A stretch of 64,000 nt of DNA from Rhytidiadelphus loreus (GCA_947034895.1 OX344762.1:40280760-40344759); one strand, 5' to 3'; positions 22,121-34,463 are shown, numbered from the stretch's first letter. Notes: generated by a model not told the origin, from the sequence alone. Numbers and translations: made by a program.

Positions 22121-22990
22121 CCCTTCAAAAAAATGGGTGAAAAAATAGATGAAATCATCAAATCCTTCTCAAAGAAAATATTAGATTTAATGAACAAGAT
22201 AGAAACAAATAAGAATTGACAAATGTTACAAAGATTGTCATCAATAAAATGTAGAGCGCTCATGCATCTAAGGACCTTCCATTATAAACCATATGTTTAT
22301 AATGGTATTGAGAATTGAACAAAGACTCTCAATCTCAAAGAAAACAAAAGAAACAACACCTTTCATTACATTATTGAATCACAAATTGGTCAATTTAAGA
22401 CTAATAGACGTATGACATTTATAGTATTGTACATTCCATCTATTATGAAGAAATCAATAAGTGCATATAAACTACAAATTTGTAAGTCAAAATGAAAAAA
22501 TGATCTTTATATTACACTGAAAATATAATGTTGCAATAGTTTATAAGTTTGCAAAGACAAATTTGCATACATGAGTAGAATGACAATGAATATGGACATC
22601 ACAATCTTCATTTCAACAAAAAAAATAGTTCATAACCTCATATTTATCAGCAATTCATATAGAATTAGCTTATCAATGCCACTTGGCAAAGGATGCCTAT
22701 CATAGTTTTTGCTAAGGTTACAATATGTATGGCAAAAATATTAAATATGAAAACTAGCAAATTTTTTATTGTAGTTAATTATATCTTTATTAATGATCCT
22801 TGAATATTCTATAGAAACTTCAAGGTATTGAGAAGAAGTATCTCAAACCATTTTACTACTTAAATTGAGCAAGTCTTGATTAGTAGTAGAATCTTCACTA
22901 TCTATAGAGTTTTATTTAGCCGAGTTAAACCTCCACATGTTGTTCTTCTCTAGAGTTATAACCATCTTTGATAGACTTGGTTTAAAGATT
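22121..22990. other. AT-rich 3' flank of the Dof gene
   Basis: No gene, RNA or clear repeat recognised. It would contain the 3' UTR of the minus-strand Dof-type gene. Confidence 0.4.
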
Positions 22991-23872
22991 TTAGGCAAAT
23001 GCATCTTCAAGGAGTGCCCAAAAATTTCCACCTTCTCCATTTGTATTTTTTTCCATTTCTTCAAAGTCACCTTTAGTAGTGAATTCCATGGAATCATTTT
23101 CAAGGAGCTTATCTTCAAGGAAAGCTGCAAAATCATTGTCACCTTCATCTTCTTCATTTGTATTTTCTTCCATGTCTACAAAGTCTTGACCATCTCTAGT
23201 AGGGTCTACAAGAAGATTTCCAACATTTTCATCCGCAAAATCATTGTCACCTTCATTTTTTTCATTTGTATTTTCTTCCATTTTTACAAAGTCTTGGCCA
23301 TCTCTAGTAGGGTCTACAAGAAGATTTCCAACATTTTCATCTTGAAGGAATGTTGCATAAGTGCTACATTGAGCATCCTTATTTGAATATTCTTGTCCTT
23401 GGTCTACTTCAAGAGAAGTGGTTGCAAGTTGGTTTAAAGATGCCTTTTGATGTTTAGGCCAAAGTTGAAATTCATGGCCACAGCTACGGCAATAAAATCG
23501 GGGTTGATTTATGTTGCGGTTGTTGTAGTATAAAAATTCCGCGTCGTTTTGAACACCACATATTGTGCACGTTCTATCAATGCCTAGCCATTCAGGAGGA
23601 TCAATATGTGACTTCTTTGTATATTTCCTTCCTCGAGGCCGCCCATTAGTTCCCTTTGTTGGATCAACATGTGTGTGCATATTTTTGCAATTTTGACATT
23701 GATACCGAGGTTGATTAGCCTTGCCATTGTTCAAGTATTTGTACTTACAATCATTGCCTTGACAATATGGGCAAGTTTTGAGTTGATTGACGAACTCCTC
23801 TGGTTCAATGGCACAATTTCCACGAGTTTTCCTATTTTTCTTCTCAACAAGCTCCTTTGGGACTATTGCCAT
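22991..23872 (-). CDS. protein with two Dof-type zinc fingers and an acidic tail
   Basis: An intronless frame of 293 residues. The start chosen is the Met of MAIVPKELVEKK; an upstream in-frame Met at 23908 would add 12 hydrophobic residues. Dof proteins are plant transcription factors that bind AAAG. Finger 1 has C34-x2-C37-x21-C59-x2-C62, the exact Dof spacing, with YLNNGKANQPRY as in the Dof core. A basic linker follows (about 77-87, GRPRGRKYTKK). Finger 2 has C102-x2-C105-x22-C128-x2-C131 with YYNNRNINQPRFYC. The C-terminal half is strongly acidic, contains a tandem repeat and ends in FWALLEDAF, suggesting an activation domain. Classical Dof proteins have a single finger; two are unusual. 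The alternative is a domesticated transposase-type zinc ribbon. DNA binding is inference; the Dof-like core is seen directly. Confidence 0.75.
   Translation of the reverse strand: MAIVPKELVEKKNRKTRGNCAIEPEEFVNQLKTCPYCQGNDCKYKYLNNGKANQPRYQCQNCKNMHTHVDPTKGTNGRPRGRKYTKKSHIDPPEWLGIDRTCTICGVQNDAEFLYYNNRNINQPRFYCRSCGHEFQLWPKHQKASLNQLATTSLEVDQGQEYSNKDAQCSTYATFLQDENVGNLLVDPTRDGQDFVKMEENTNEKNEGDNDFADENVGNLLVDPTRDGQDFVDMEENTNEEDEGDNDFAAFLEDKLLENDSMEFTTKGDFEEMEKNTNGEGGNFWALLEDAFA
23116..23330 (-). repeat. about 105-bp in-frame duplication in the acidic tail
   Basis: The segment beginning DENVGNLLVDPTRDGQDFV and ending EGDNDFA occurs twice in a row. The copies differ at only a few codons (KMEEN versus DMEEN, NEKN versus NEED), so the duplication is young. 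Confidence 0.85.
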
Positions 23873-24129
23873 GGCAAAAAAATACCTTACCAAAATAAAG
23901 GGAGACAAAAAAGAATTGATGGAGTATGAAAATCTCTATATGAACAAACAAATGAAGTGTAATGTGGTATTTAGTGAGCAAAAAGGAACAATTGTGAAAA
24001 TGATGGGGGAAAATCTTTAAAAAATTAGATAGAAATGGTTGGAAATAGAATGGTTTAAAAAATAGTTCTTAAAGGAATGAAAAAATGATATGAAGTAAGA
24101 AGTTTGTAAATAGTCTACTATTTATACAT

Positions 24130-24183
24130 TTACAAGAAGAAAGTAAAAGAAAGTAAAAGAAAGTAAAAGAAAGTAAAAGAAAA
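24130..24183. promoter_or_regulatory. tandem AAAG sites upstream of the Dof-type gene
   Basis: A near-perfect 10-bp repeat, AAAGAAAGTA, runs four to five times about 260-310 bp upstream of the Dof ATG (the gene is on the minus strand). Each unit has two AAAG cores, the known Dof binding core. A second AAAG cluster lies near 24241-24262. Self-regulation is a possibility, not shown. Confidence 0.5.
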
Positions 24184-24262
24184 TATGCATCCAAGAAATG
24201 CCAACAACTATTCTCCTCTACTTTCCTATTGTATACTTGTAAAAAGAAAGTAAAAGAAAAGA

Positions 24263-25103
24263 TGTGTATGAGGACTATTCTACTCTTTTTACTTTTTTAC
24301 TTACATACTCAAATGTACAATACATGCTTTAAAAATCTACTATGTTAGACTTTGAAAAATCATACATAATTCATATGATATCCAAAAAGGTACAATTAAA
24401 TCTTTTTAAATCTTTTCTATATTTAATAAGATCCAAATTTTTTTATGAAAATTTAATAATGAAAACTACTCTAAATTGCTCAGTTACAGGCCCCAAAAGT
24501 GTCGATTTGGGAATTTTGATGCCTTATTATCACGAGAGCATTTGGGCGCCTGGACGGTGACATTACAGAGTTCTCGTTGGAACTGCCCTGTTTGCACTAG
24601 CCAACCTTTGAATGGAGATTTGTCTCGCAGACAGCTGAACTTCTTAGATGATGATCGTCTTCTTCGGTGAAACTGGATGGTCAAAGCAAGTACCGAAAGT
24701 ATGGAAAGGCAAGTCTGGCTCTAGTATTTGCAGTACCTCTCAATTGCCTTCAATTATTCAAGTGAGCGTTTTCCTTTCAAATGCCCTCCTTTGAATTGCA
24801 GATTACAGAACGTCAGGGATTCACTGAGGCTAGGGTCTGAGGTTGGCTAGATGGAGGACCCACCGAGAAAATCAACGTTTTGTTAGCAAATCGTGGTACT
24901 GTCAAAGTTTTGGGACAGTGCAGGAGTGTCTTGGGGTGCTTTTGTATCAAGAGAAATTTGCTCGGGAGTTTTGGGTTTGGGCTATGGTCTACGGGGTTGT
25001 TCATTTAGTTCCTTGATCATGGCGTTTGAAGTTGGAATTTGAGAGAGCATTGGTTGAATACGCTGAAGCTCAGGAGAGGCAACAAGGTGTGATTTGCATC
25101 ACG
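24263..25103. promoter_or_regulatory. upstream region of the S-acyltransferase gene
   Basis: From about 24480 the DNA becomes GC-richer, as expected for a 5' UTR or promoter. No convincing ORF. A likely start region lies between 24480 and 25103, where the first short coding exon begins. Confidence 0.35.
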
Positions 25104-27534
25104 ATGGCATCGGAAGATGAGGTAACTAGTGATTTTGTACAACTTTGTGCGGAATTGGTTTTGAATGTTTGAAATGGAAGGATTAGGGTTTGAGAAGAGA
25201 ATTTGTTGGTGGGTAGGGTGAGAAATATCTTTATGGCTCCCGAATCTCTTGAATTTAGGTCTTGAGTTACCGCAGTATAGTCAAACTAGTACAGTTAAAC
25301 TATCACTGATGAACTATTGATGATCTTCGTGATGTACATTTATGTGGGTGAGAACCATTCACTTGGAGAGGGGAGTCTGAAGAAGGAGCCTTTGAATTGT
25401 GTGGGACAATTAAGATTGCAAATTGGGACTAATACGGAGAATATTATTAGTAAGGCAGTACTAGTTTGCTCGAAAATCTTTCTTGGGAACTACTGCCTGT
25501 CGACTTCAATTCATAACACATTGTTGGAGATGAAGTGCCACATTCCGACTAAATTGTTGGCCCATTGTTGTGAACGTGACGCAGGTTCATGGCGATGAAC
25601 GAGACCTTGAAAGTAACAACAAATGGGAGACGATTTGTTGGGGCTGTAAGTTGCAATTGACGCTGGCTCGTTTTGAACCGATATTCAAGTGTGGGTACTG
25701 TGGTGCGGTGACTGTTCACGAAACCACAACTTCGAAACAGCGGCTGCGTTGGAGTGTTCGATGCAGCTCCATGTTAGACCATTTCTTGGTCACTTTGGTC
25801 TTCATCATTGTCACATGCATTATTTGTAAGTGCTCAGACCTTGCCATCTCTTTGATAAGGTAGAGGATACTCTTTCCGTCAAATTAGGCATTTTAACCAA
25901 TGTATAGGAGTTTGCTTTCACTGGGAGATCACTCAATAGAGCTCACTGGAGAGATCAATTTGGGTACTACAAGATCCAAACTCTCTTGATCTCGAATTTT
26001 TTATCACTAAAGGATGATTTCTTATGCAATCATCCCAACGCTGGGTGGTTGTAGACCGCTATTGAGGGGCATTTCCATTCAAAGATGAGTGGCCATAGAC
26101 ATTGAGCCAAGTCATGCTTACAGCAATTGTAAACTAGTGAGTGCATAGATGAGTTGCTGTTGGTAAAAGGGGAGACGGAATCAGGTCCCTATTGGTATTA
26201 GTATCCTCTACTTTATTACCTGTCATTTCCAAACAGCGCATTGGTACTCTGGAACGGAGTTTGGGCAACAACGGACAATGGAACTCTGTGGTAGTTGTTG
26301 CAAGGAATGAGAGCATGTCAGCTGATTGCAGTAATTAAATTTGATGTGCCAATTTGCAGATGGAGGTGTATGGACGGTCTTTCCGATTTTGTTCCCTAGT
26401 CGTTCATTCGGTTTTTTCTTTCATTCAACCGTCACGGTCCTCCTTGCATTCAACACAATTTTCAACTTCCTGTTCGCCGCCTTCATTCGTGCAGGGCCTG
26501 TGCCTCCAATCGAATGGGGCCAGGTCGGAGTCGTCAATAGAGGTGGGCTCGAGAATTACAAGTTCTGTTCTCATTGTCAGAAACCCAAGCATCCTGCTGC
26601 TCATCACTGTCGCACGTGCAGAGCCTGCGTCATGGAGATGGATCATCACTGCCCCTTTGTATGTGAGCATGATCTTCGTACGCTTTGCCTCTTTCAGCAG
26701 GAATTTGTTTCTTAAACCGGTACCTTGTATACACTTATATGAACGGTTCAATCATAAATATAAGTATTCACGCTCTCATCAGAAGTCTTTTCTTTAGAGT
26801 CATACTTGCTGAGGGATCAGCTCTTTACTGTATCCTATCACAACCTGCAATGTAGGATTTGACAGGCATCTGATAAGAACGTGGGGGTAGAGAGGTTATG
26901 ACGCAGTTGCAGTTTTCCAGTCTTTGATAAGTTTTCTTTTGAGGTGAGGCTTCTTGACAAAACGTGGCAAGTAAACTGTGAAGCGTGTTCATTGGAGTCG
27001 GGACTTCTTGTGGAAGAGATTTTCTTAACCCCGTTTGTTAATTCATTGCAGATCGGCAATTGCGTGGGTGCAAACAATCATGGATACTTTATCCTCTTTC
27101 TTGTGTTCACATTGGTCAGCTGTCTTTATGTGCTTGGTATGACTATTTACACATACAATTACTCGACGTTGATGTCGTTTGAAGATGACCCTCCTGAAGA
27201 TGGAGCTTCTGCCTTAGATTTGAGTCATTTCTCTGGTGTGCTTGCTCCTGTACTCTTCGACGATCAAACGGCAGTTACCATCCGACAAATTGGGTTGATT
27301 TACTTATTCATAATATCTCTGGCATTGCTTATTGGAGTCGGCCTCTTACTATATCAGCAGCTGGCGCTCGTTTACCGAGGTCAGACTTTCCTGGACTCCC
27401 TCTCGGCTTGGAATGACGTCAATGCCGGATCTCGGAAGAAAGGGTTTGCAAATCTGCAGCGAGTCCTCGGCAACAGGTATCCTTGGCTGTGGCTTCTTCC
27501 GTATATCAGTGCTAAGAAATTTCATGCTAGATAA
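25104..27534 (+). CDS. DHHC-type protein S-acyltransferase
   Basis: Exons 25104-25121, 25585-25825, 26360-26658 and 27052-27534 give 346 residues, phases consistent. Enzymes of this family attach palmitate to cysteines of membrane-associated proteins through the DHHC cysteine. The cysteine-rich domain runs from KFCSHCQKPKHPAAHHC through CRACVMEMDHHC (DHHC at 181-184) into IGNCVGANNHGYF. Two membrane segments precede it (about 60-80 and 95-120) and two follow (FILFLVFTLVSCLYVLGM and IYLFIISLALLIGVGLLL), then GQTFLDSL in the place of the family's TTxE box. The N-terminus has an extra zinc-ribbon-like pair, CWGC (24-27) and CGYC (42-45). The last exon ends in WLWLLPYISAKKF. Instead, a donor at 27476 can join in phase to 27822-27969 and give another C-terminus with one more hydrophobic segment. 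Intron 2 holds a MITE. Confidence 0.9.
25860..26211 (+). mobile_element. GTAGAGGATACT-family MITE in S-acyltransferase intron 2
   Basis: The ends GTAGAGGATACT (25860-25871) and AGTATCCTCTAC (26200-26211) are perfect inverted repeats around 352 bp. The interior has GCATTTTAACCAATG, GGAGAGATCAATTTGGGTAC, AACTCTCTTGATCTCG and GGTTGTAGAC, shared with the parvulin and AlaRS intron copies. Confidence 0.75.
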
Positions 27535-27599
27535 ATCCTTTTGCTCCGTATTTTTTACAAAGAAGACTCAAGTATGTAGGATTCAATAATGTTCGATTT

Positions 27600-27760
27600 T
27601 GAGGGGGCAGTAGACAGCCCTATTTCCATTCAAAGATGAGTGGCCATAAGACATGTAGGCAATTCATGCATAAACCACTTGCTAATCAAGTGTATGAGTA
27701 GATGAGGTGTTGATATTAGAGTGAAGTTCCTGAACAGCTTGAGTATCCTCTGCCTCATGG
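27600..27760 (+). mobile_element. partial GTAGAGGATACT-family MITE
   Basis: The stretch CCATTCAAAGATGAGTGGCC to GAGTATCCTCTGCC matches the right half of the copy at 25860-26211. The left half is missing. It lies in the 3' region (or alternative last intron) of the S-acyltransferase gene. Confidence 0.6.
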
Positions 27761-27969
27761 AAGAATTCCTGTCTTTTTTGTACACAAGTGACTAAAATGT
27801 GTCAGGCTGCTTGTATGGCAGAAGTGGACGTCCTTACTCTAGATCGTTTCGTTGGACCAAGTTGAAAGATACGGCCTGGAAGCTCACTGCTGTGGCTTGC
27901 TTTGTGGCGATGCTGATTTGGTGGAATGAGCAGAGTTTCATGCAACCGGTGCTTGAGCACAAACGGTGA

Positions 27970-28636
27970 GAGAATGTATTATTATTATTAGGAGCAGTGA
28001 CATCTGTACATTACAATTGTGTTGTTTGTCAATCGACAGTGAGGTAGTTCCAACACCAATTATCTTGGCCCTGTTGTACATTTATCTTAGCTGAGAATCA
28101 CTGAAGCAAACGACAAAGAGCTGCATCACATAGTAAATGTTTCTTCGTAGAAAGGGCAGAGTTGGTATTTAAAAGTCATTAGTTTCTACATATTTTTCAA
28201 TGCAGCTAAAAGTTAAAAGTTGGTGTATCCTAGTTGGTGTTAAAATGATAATTAGAGCCTGAATTTATAATCTGAAGTCTAGTTAGCCAATTGGTTTACC
28301 TCGAGGTGTTCGCTATAGAATTGGCACGACTCTTGGTGATCTTTTGGTTGGGTAAAGAGAAATCAGAGAATGCATCCAGAGAATACTTCGGACAGCATAG
28401 TGGAGACTCAGTATAGCGTGCACCACAACAGCACGTGAAGCTTGTTGAGATTATCGTCGTGAGATTGAAAGGCCAAAGAACCTCCAATTTGTAACAGAAA
28501 AGTCCATAATCCAGGCTCCAGACAATCTTACATGGATCTGCAGATGAGAGGATGACTCTTGTAAAGCTTACAACCGACCGATTTGAGCCATTCACATTTT
28601 TTTTACAATGTGCAATATAATTGGTATATTTTGGTA
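27970..28636. other. 3' flank of the S-acyltransferase gene
   Basis: No supported gene. A minus-strand ORF of 138 codons ends here but overlaps the next foldback element and has no recognisable feature. Confidence 0.4.
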
Positions 28637-29274
28637 CCCAATCAAGCATACCAAATTGCAGTTTCAAAAACCAAAACTCTGTTTTTGGTGAATTTTGTAG
28701 GTTCATTTTCATGGTTTTACATAATATTTTATTGAGAACAATTGGTGGTGAAATTTTTTAATTTGATTTCACAAATATGTAGGGAACATCCATACTCACC
28801 TCTTCCCTTGAACAGGCATCTCCAAAAAAGTTTCACAATTCTTTCCATAGAGATTTTCAGGTGAGTGACAATGCCTAAAATGTTGTAAAATAGATATCTC
28901 TTTTTTATAATTAGATTTTTCTATTTGCACCTCTTATGGTAACTAATTTCATACATTTGAGCATAATGGTACAACTTCTTTGCCAAAATGAAGTTAAAAT
29001 ATAGAGATATCCATTTCTTCAAAGTTTGGTCATACAACACTTTTTATTGAACTCTTCATTGATCATATTTTTGTTACTTAAAGGTTTGTTTTTTAATATG
29101 AAAGATATGTGTGTATGGATGTTCTCTACATATCCATGCAAATTGAATTTAAAAAATTCATCACCAATTGTATTCAATAAAATATTATGTAAAACTACAA
29201 AAATTGATTTTAGAAATTCACCAAAAAATGAAATTTTGGCTTTTTGTAACTAAAATTTGGTGTGATTGATTGGG
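28637..29274. mobile_element. foldback element with inverted arms of about 180 bp
   Basis: The left arm starts CCCAATCAAGCATACCAAAT and contains TTTTACATAATATTTTATTG and GGGAACATCCATAC. The right arm carries the complements (CAATAAAATATTATGTAAAA, TATGGATGTTCTC, ATTTGGTGTGATTGATTGGG). The arms are diverged, about 180 bp each, around a 280-bp centre. No coding capacity. Target duplication uncertain. Confidence 0.65.
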
Positions 29275-31916
29275 ATTGGGTAAGAATTGATTGATAATTA
29301 TGCAAGATGAAAAAAGCCAATTTTATTCAGTATTATGTACAAATCTTTGAATGGCTCCAAAAGGCAGTTTATAAGCTTTTAGCACTCAATTATACTTGCA
29401 ATATAGTTATACTAACTACTAAGATTATCATTTCTCTAGAGAAATTAAGGTAACTACACCTCAAATCACACTCTAGAGATTTTTGTCTAAAATGTACTCC
29501 CACTATTCATGAGATTCTATGATTGTTTTTAGAAACACCTATTTTCAGCTTTTTGAAAATTTATAGTTTATTTATACGGTGTCCATAAAATGCATTATTA
29601 AATAATTTAGAATCTCCTTTTCACTACCAACATGACCCCACCAAAAAGAATAATGGAAACCATGCTGAATAATGGAAACTAGTAGAATAATGGAAACTAT
29701 GCTGAATTTCTTATTTGTCAAATTTTAGGTATAGTTACTTTATTTGTGCTTCAATAAAGACTTTGGAAAGGCTGGATCCACAAGAAAGTTGTCTTTCAAC
29801 GTGCAGGTTTCCTGTCTGTTCTTAGAGCTTCCCTTTTTTATTGGTCTCTTTAATACAATGGTGATTGTTTTAGAGGTATTAGAGTTAATCATAAAGTATG
29901 TGCAATGAAGGACAAAGAGTTGGAGTTTTAGAAAAACACAAGACAAAAGTCCCCAAAGCACCCAAATCGGGTCTGATGGACTTTGGTATTGTGTTTCTTC
30001 CCGTGTTTCTTTTGTACTTTTCTTAGTTAAACCTTCTTTTGACACCCCTTCTACAAACTTGGGAGACCTTTACAATTAACTTTTTTCAATTGGATTTTTT
30101 ATATACCCCTCTAGAAGAAATAAGAGAGAAAAGATGACCGTTTCTTACAACTAGCATACCTCAAGTGTTTATTATTTGATAAGTTTACTTTAAACATTAG
30201 AAAAAAAATCAACCTTCAAAGGGGTTGCTTTCCTTTGAGGAGTACCCCTCAAGGGAACTCTGAGGGAATATGGCTACTATTCATCATCAATGATGAATAG
30301 TGTCTACAGCAAAAAAAAATTGAAAATTATTTTAAATTAAATTAAAAAATGTAAAGCTAGCTAAAAATTTAATAAAACTAATTTCAAACTTTTTATTTTC
30401 TATTTTCTATTTTTTTTTAAAGAGTAGTTTGATGTGGTCAAACTATTGCCACATCAGATTCTAAAATTCTGTAATTTTGTATGATTTTAATATTAACATT
30501 TTTTTTCAATTTTTTCAATATTTTTTCAATTACTACATTGACTTGTCCCACACTAATTAAGCCCAATAGTTCCCTAGCCAATTTTAATTTTTAATTTTAA
30601 TTTTTTCTTTAAAAAAATTTAAAAATTATTTTGTTTGTTTTTCCACCAAAGTTCTGTGCGGGTGAAGAACTCACAGCAGCTTTCAAGGCTCATATTTTTC
30701 CTAATTATCAACAACATTTTGAGAGTGATACTAAGATAACACCACCTAAATGAATAAGGGTTTAAGCATGGTTCCTATTATTGAACTATAAAAGCTTTTG
30801 TTGAATAATGTAGATAGTTGAAAGGTTATTCTTAATTCTCTTAGAATTCATTTTTGGAACTCCGCATGAATCAACAATGAATTTTCAAAGTGTTGAAAAT
30901 AAGTGTACAAAAAAATCAACCTTAAGTCCTCATGTATGGAGATGATACATTTTAGGCAAGAATCTTTATGGCATAGTGTTGCAAACATGTTACAACTAAG
31001 GCTCGAATTAAGGTAGGAATACCATAAACAATTAAAATAAGCATTTCAGCCTATGGATATGGGAAATTCATTGAGAAATTGAGCTCAATGTGTGCAAAAA
31101 TAAAGATGAGGAAGAATGGAAAAAAAAGATTTTTTTTCTTCAAGAATGAATATTTTATTGAATATAAATGTAGATTCTTCATTTCAACCCCATTCTTGTC
31201 TCATAGCTTCACCTAAAAGAATTACCTTTGGAACTTCTTTCTAATCAGACAAGTGTGAGCCAATCAATTTTCAGCAAATTGAATCTTATGCAAATCAACA
31301 ACAAAGTTAGCTATTTGCGGTTTTAGAACACCCTATTTTGCCATTAGAAGGGGGGTGCCATTAATGATATTCCTACGTTAGGTGCCATTACCTTATATAA
31401 GATGGGATCACGTAACTAAAGTAGAAGTGTTTGAGATTGTTCACCTCCTTAGAAAGTCGTCAATGCCACTTTTTGAGGCATGGATGAGTTTGGAATAGTA
31501 AGTTATTATGTGACAACAAAAAACCAATTTTACTCCAAATTTTGTAGACACTTGGACACATTTGTAGGTAATTATGCTGGAAATTCCCACATAGTAATGT
31601 TGTTGATTTGTCCAAAAAAGAAAATGTTATAAAAACTAATTACTAAAAATTGGCTTACTTGTACCTCATTATTTTTATCAGAATTGTAGACATAAAATGG
31701 ATCTTTTTTGAATTTGAGTTTAACTAATGAAATGAAGCTTATGAAGTTTAGTTTCTATTCCATCTTGAATATTTGTAAATTTTCTAAAATTTAATGATTT
31801 ATTGAAAGCTTTTAGCCCTTCATTTTTTAATATTAGAATGATACATAAGTTTTGTTTGCACCATGATGTTCTACACTACAATATATATCTATGGTGATCA
31901 TTTTAGATTTTCTTAA
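29275..31916. other. AT-rich DNA without a recognised gene
   Basis: ORFs here (for example 29740-30045, minus) have no recognisable domain. A phrase meaning 'gatgtggtcaaactattgccacatcag' around 30431 resembles one near 62455, so some of this is dispersed repeat. Runs of A and T are common. Confidence 0.4.
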
Positions 31917-32809
31917 CCCCTAAAAGACCACGTTGCATTTTTTGGCAAGATTCTTCAAGACAAATAGAATTTTTATTTTTTTTCACTGAAATTTTCAAAC
32001 AATATGTGAACCCTACATGAGTATCTTTAAGGCCCAACAATTTTCATAACTTTTGACTACATGGTTTAAAAGTTATTGTATAATATGTAGTTTGTTTTTC
32101 AACTCGGGAAGTCAAGTAGATAAAAAAAATCACTTTTTTTAAGAAAAAAAAACTTGAAATTGATTTTCCAAAATTTATATATATGTGGAAAGCTTTTAAT
32201 CATTCCATTTTGGTTAATGAGATGAAAGTTATGAGGAGTTTTAGTTTGGAGTAGTTATAAAATCTCTACTCTAAAATAAACTTTGAAGTCTTTTATTTAA
32301 TTCAGTTTTCAATCATAGGATGTAGATTGTTTATTACAACATTACAACCATTAGAATTGGCATGTTTCAATTCCATAACTAAATTTTTAACAATGTAGTA
32401 TTTTGAATCATTCTCTACTTTTTTCTACTCTTTGTTTTTTTCCTATATGTTGTACAATTCCAAATGATTTGAAATTTTCAAGCATGTAGCCAACTTGCCT
32501 TGAAGAATCTTGCCAAAGAAGCACCACCATTTTGGACATTTTTTAATACAAATATGACATTGTGAAGTGCAGTTGCCCAATTTTTTGCAAGGTTAAAAAT
32601 AGGATTTTTGTCACTTCAAATGCTAATATCTTATAATCTACACAATGGAAATTTTTGAAGTTTTTCCTACATGTTCTCAAACCAGAATACTACAAGATCC
32701 TATGGTTAAATGTGTCCAAAAGTTTTTTTCTTTTAAAATTTGGTACTTGTATTAGAAATCGAAGTTTTGGAACGTTTTTGGTGAAAACATAGTCAAGGAA
32801 CTTTAGGGG
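31917..32809 (+). mobile_element. piggyBac-like MITE, copy 3 (893 bp)
   Basis: TTAA (31913-31916) precedes CCCCTAAAAGACC. The right end CTTTAGGGG is followed by TTAA (32810-32813). The interior is colinear with copy 2 but more decayed, with a higher A+T share and small deletions (for example ACAAGATCCTATGGTTAAAT against ACAAGATCCTACGGTTAGAT). Confidence 0.8.
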
Positions 32810-32813
32810 TTAA

Positions 32814-34188
32814 AGTGTATTTTATATTGATATTAGTTTTCTTCATTTTCTTCTTCAAAAATTCATTGTAATTTCAATTTTCACAAAAGAAAACTATGTA
32901 TATTACAACTTAAAGAAGATAATTATGTGATTTCAATTTTGAAAAATAAATACAAAAAAATTGCACAAATTGTTTTAATAAAATGAAAGTAGATAGAGCA
33001 AAGGATTTGGGGATCTATAGAAGATTTATCAAATAGAAACCTGGCTCTAACTTTATATATGGTGAAACATAAATATAAAGTAACAGAGACATAATTGAAA
33101 TGGTTTTAAATCTTTCTCAAGGCTCTTCAAAGATGCACCTATTTCACTCTTCAAGATTTTTTCAAGTCTAGACTTTGAAAATTTATAGAATTTTTAAGAA
33201 ATTCTCCATTATTTTATATATTATATTTTGAAACTTTATTATTTCTATTTTTCTACAAGTAAAATATAATCCCTATTTGTAATTTTGACTCTATCTATAA
33301 AGTGAACATCATTTTAAATAATTGTTTTTTGGTAGTTTTGTCTTAATTCTAATATTTATTTATTTATGAAACAAGATATGATCAAAATAAGATTCTATAA
33401 AAATTCAAAAAATTCAAACAAAAATAGTGCATTTTTAACAACTTTATAGAGATTAGATTCTACCTAAGGAATGATAGAAAAGTTGTTTGAATGTTTAGAA
33501 ATGTGTGCTCAAGATAGCCTTCATTTCCATATGTTCATAAGGAATTTTTTTAAAAGACCCTTGAGGTATAGTTGTAATCCTAGTAAAGGAATATGCTCAC
33601 TGAATTTACCAAAGAGTCTCATTGTTTCCGTTATTTTATAATATTGAACATCATGAAAATGACAAATCTCTACAAAATAAGAAATTTAACTTTTAAATAG
33701 TATAATTTTAAATATATATGGATTACAATTAAGAGTGCATAAGACACTTCTAACATTAATTTTGAATAATTTTACACCATGCCCCAAAGTTATGCTTTCA
33801 TTTGAGTTAGATGCACAATATATTACATGATACAATTCAAGTGTTTTAGCAATAATTAAATCATCACAAACTTCTTAGATGGTTGAAAAGACATGGAGGA
33901 ATTGTCACACATCATGAACAACTTTGAGAGTGACTATATCACATTGAAGTCTTGTATTTTCAAGATTATACACAAATCTAGTACCAAGTGCCATATCAAT
34001 GACTCAATGGACAACGAATATCACATGCATGATTCAAATTGCTAAAGGGTCAAAATACATAGCAACTTCAACATACTAAGGGGGAAAAAACAAATTGATG
34101 GCAATAAAGAAATTATGATGGATTCTTGGGAGGATTGCTATTTTGTGAGCCTAGGATCTTGAGCACATGAGCCTAGGGGTCTAGACAC
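32814..34188. other. AT-rich DNA without a recognised gene
   Basis: No gene, tRNA or structured repeat could be supported in this stretch. Confidence 0.4.
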
Positions 34189-34463
34189 CTATGTTATAGG
34201 TGTCCATATTATAAAAACTTTCCATGATTATTGTGTAACTATATTATAGATATGTAGATAAACTACTTGTCTATAAATTTTTACATTTTTGTGTGCATTT
34301 TGAGGCTTTGTGAATGTGTTTAGAATGTTTTTATTATGTTTGTTTACCAATTGGGTGATTTTTGAAGATACTTTTACCTAATTTGGAGTGTGATTTAAAG
34401 TGTTTTTTTAGTTTCAAAGTAAAAGTTGTAGCTTGGAGCGAGTTAGTGTCAGTAAGCTTGCTG

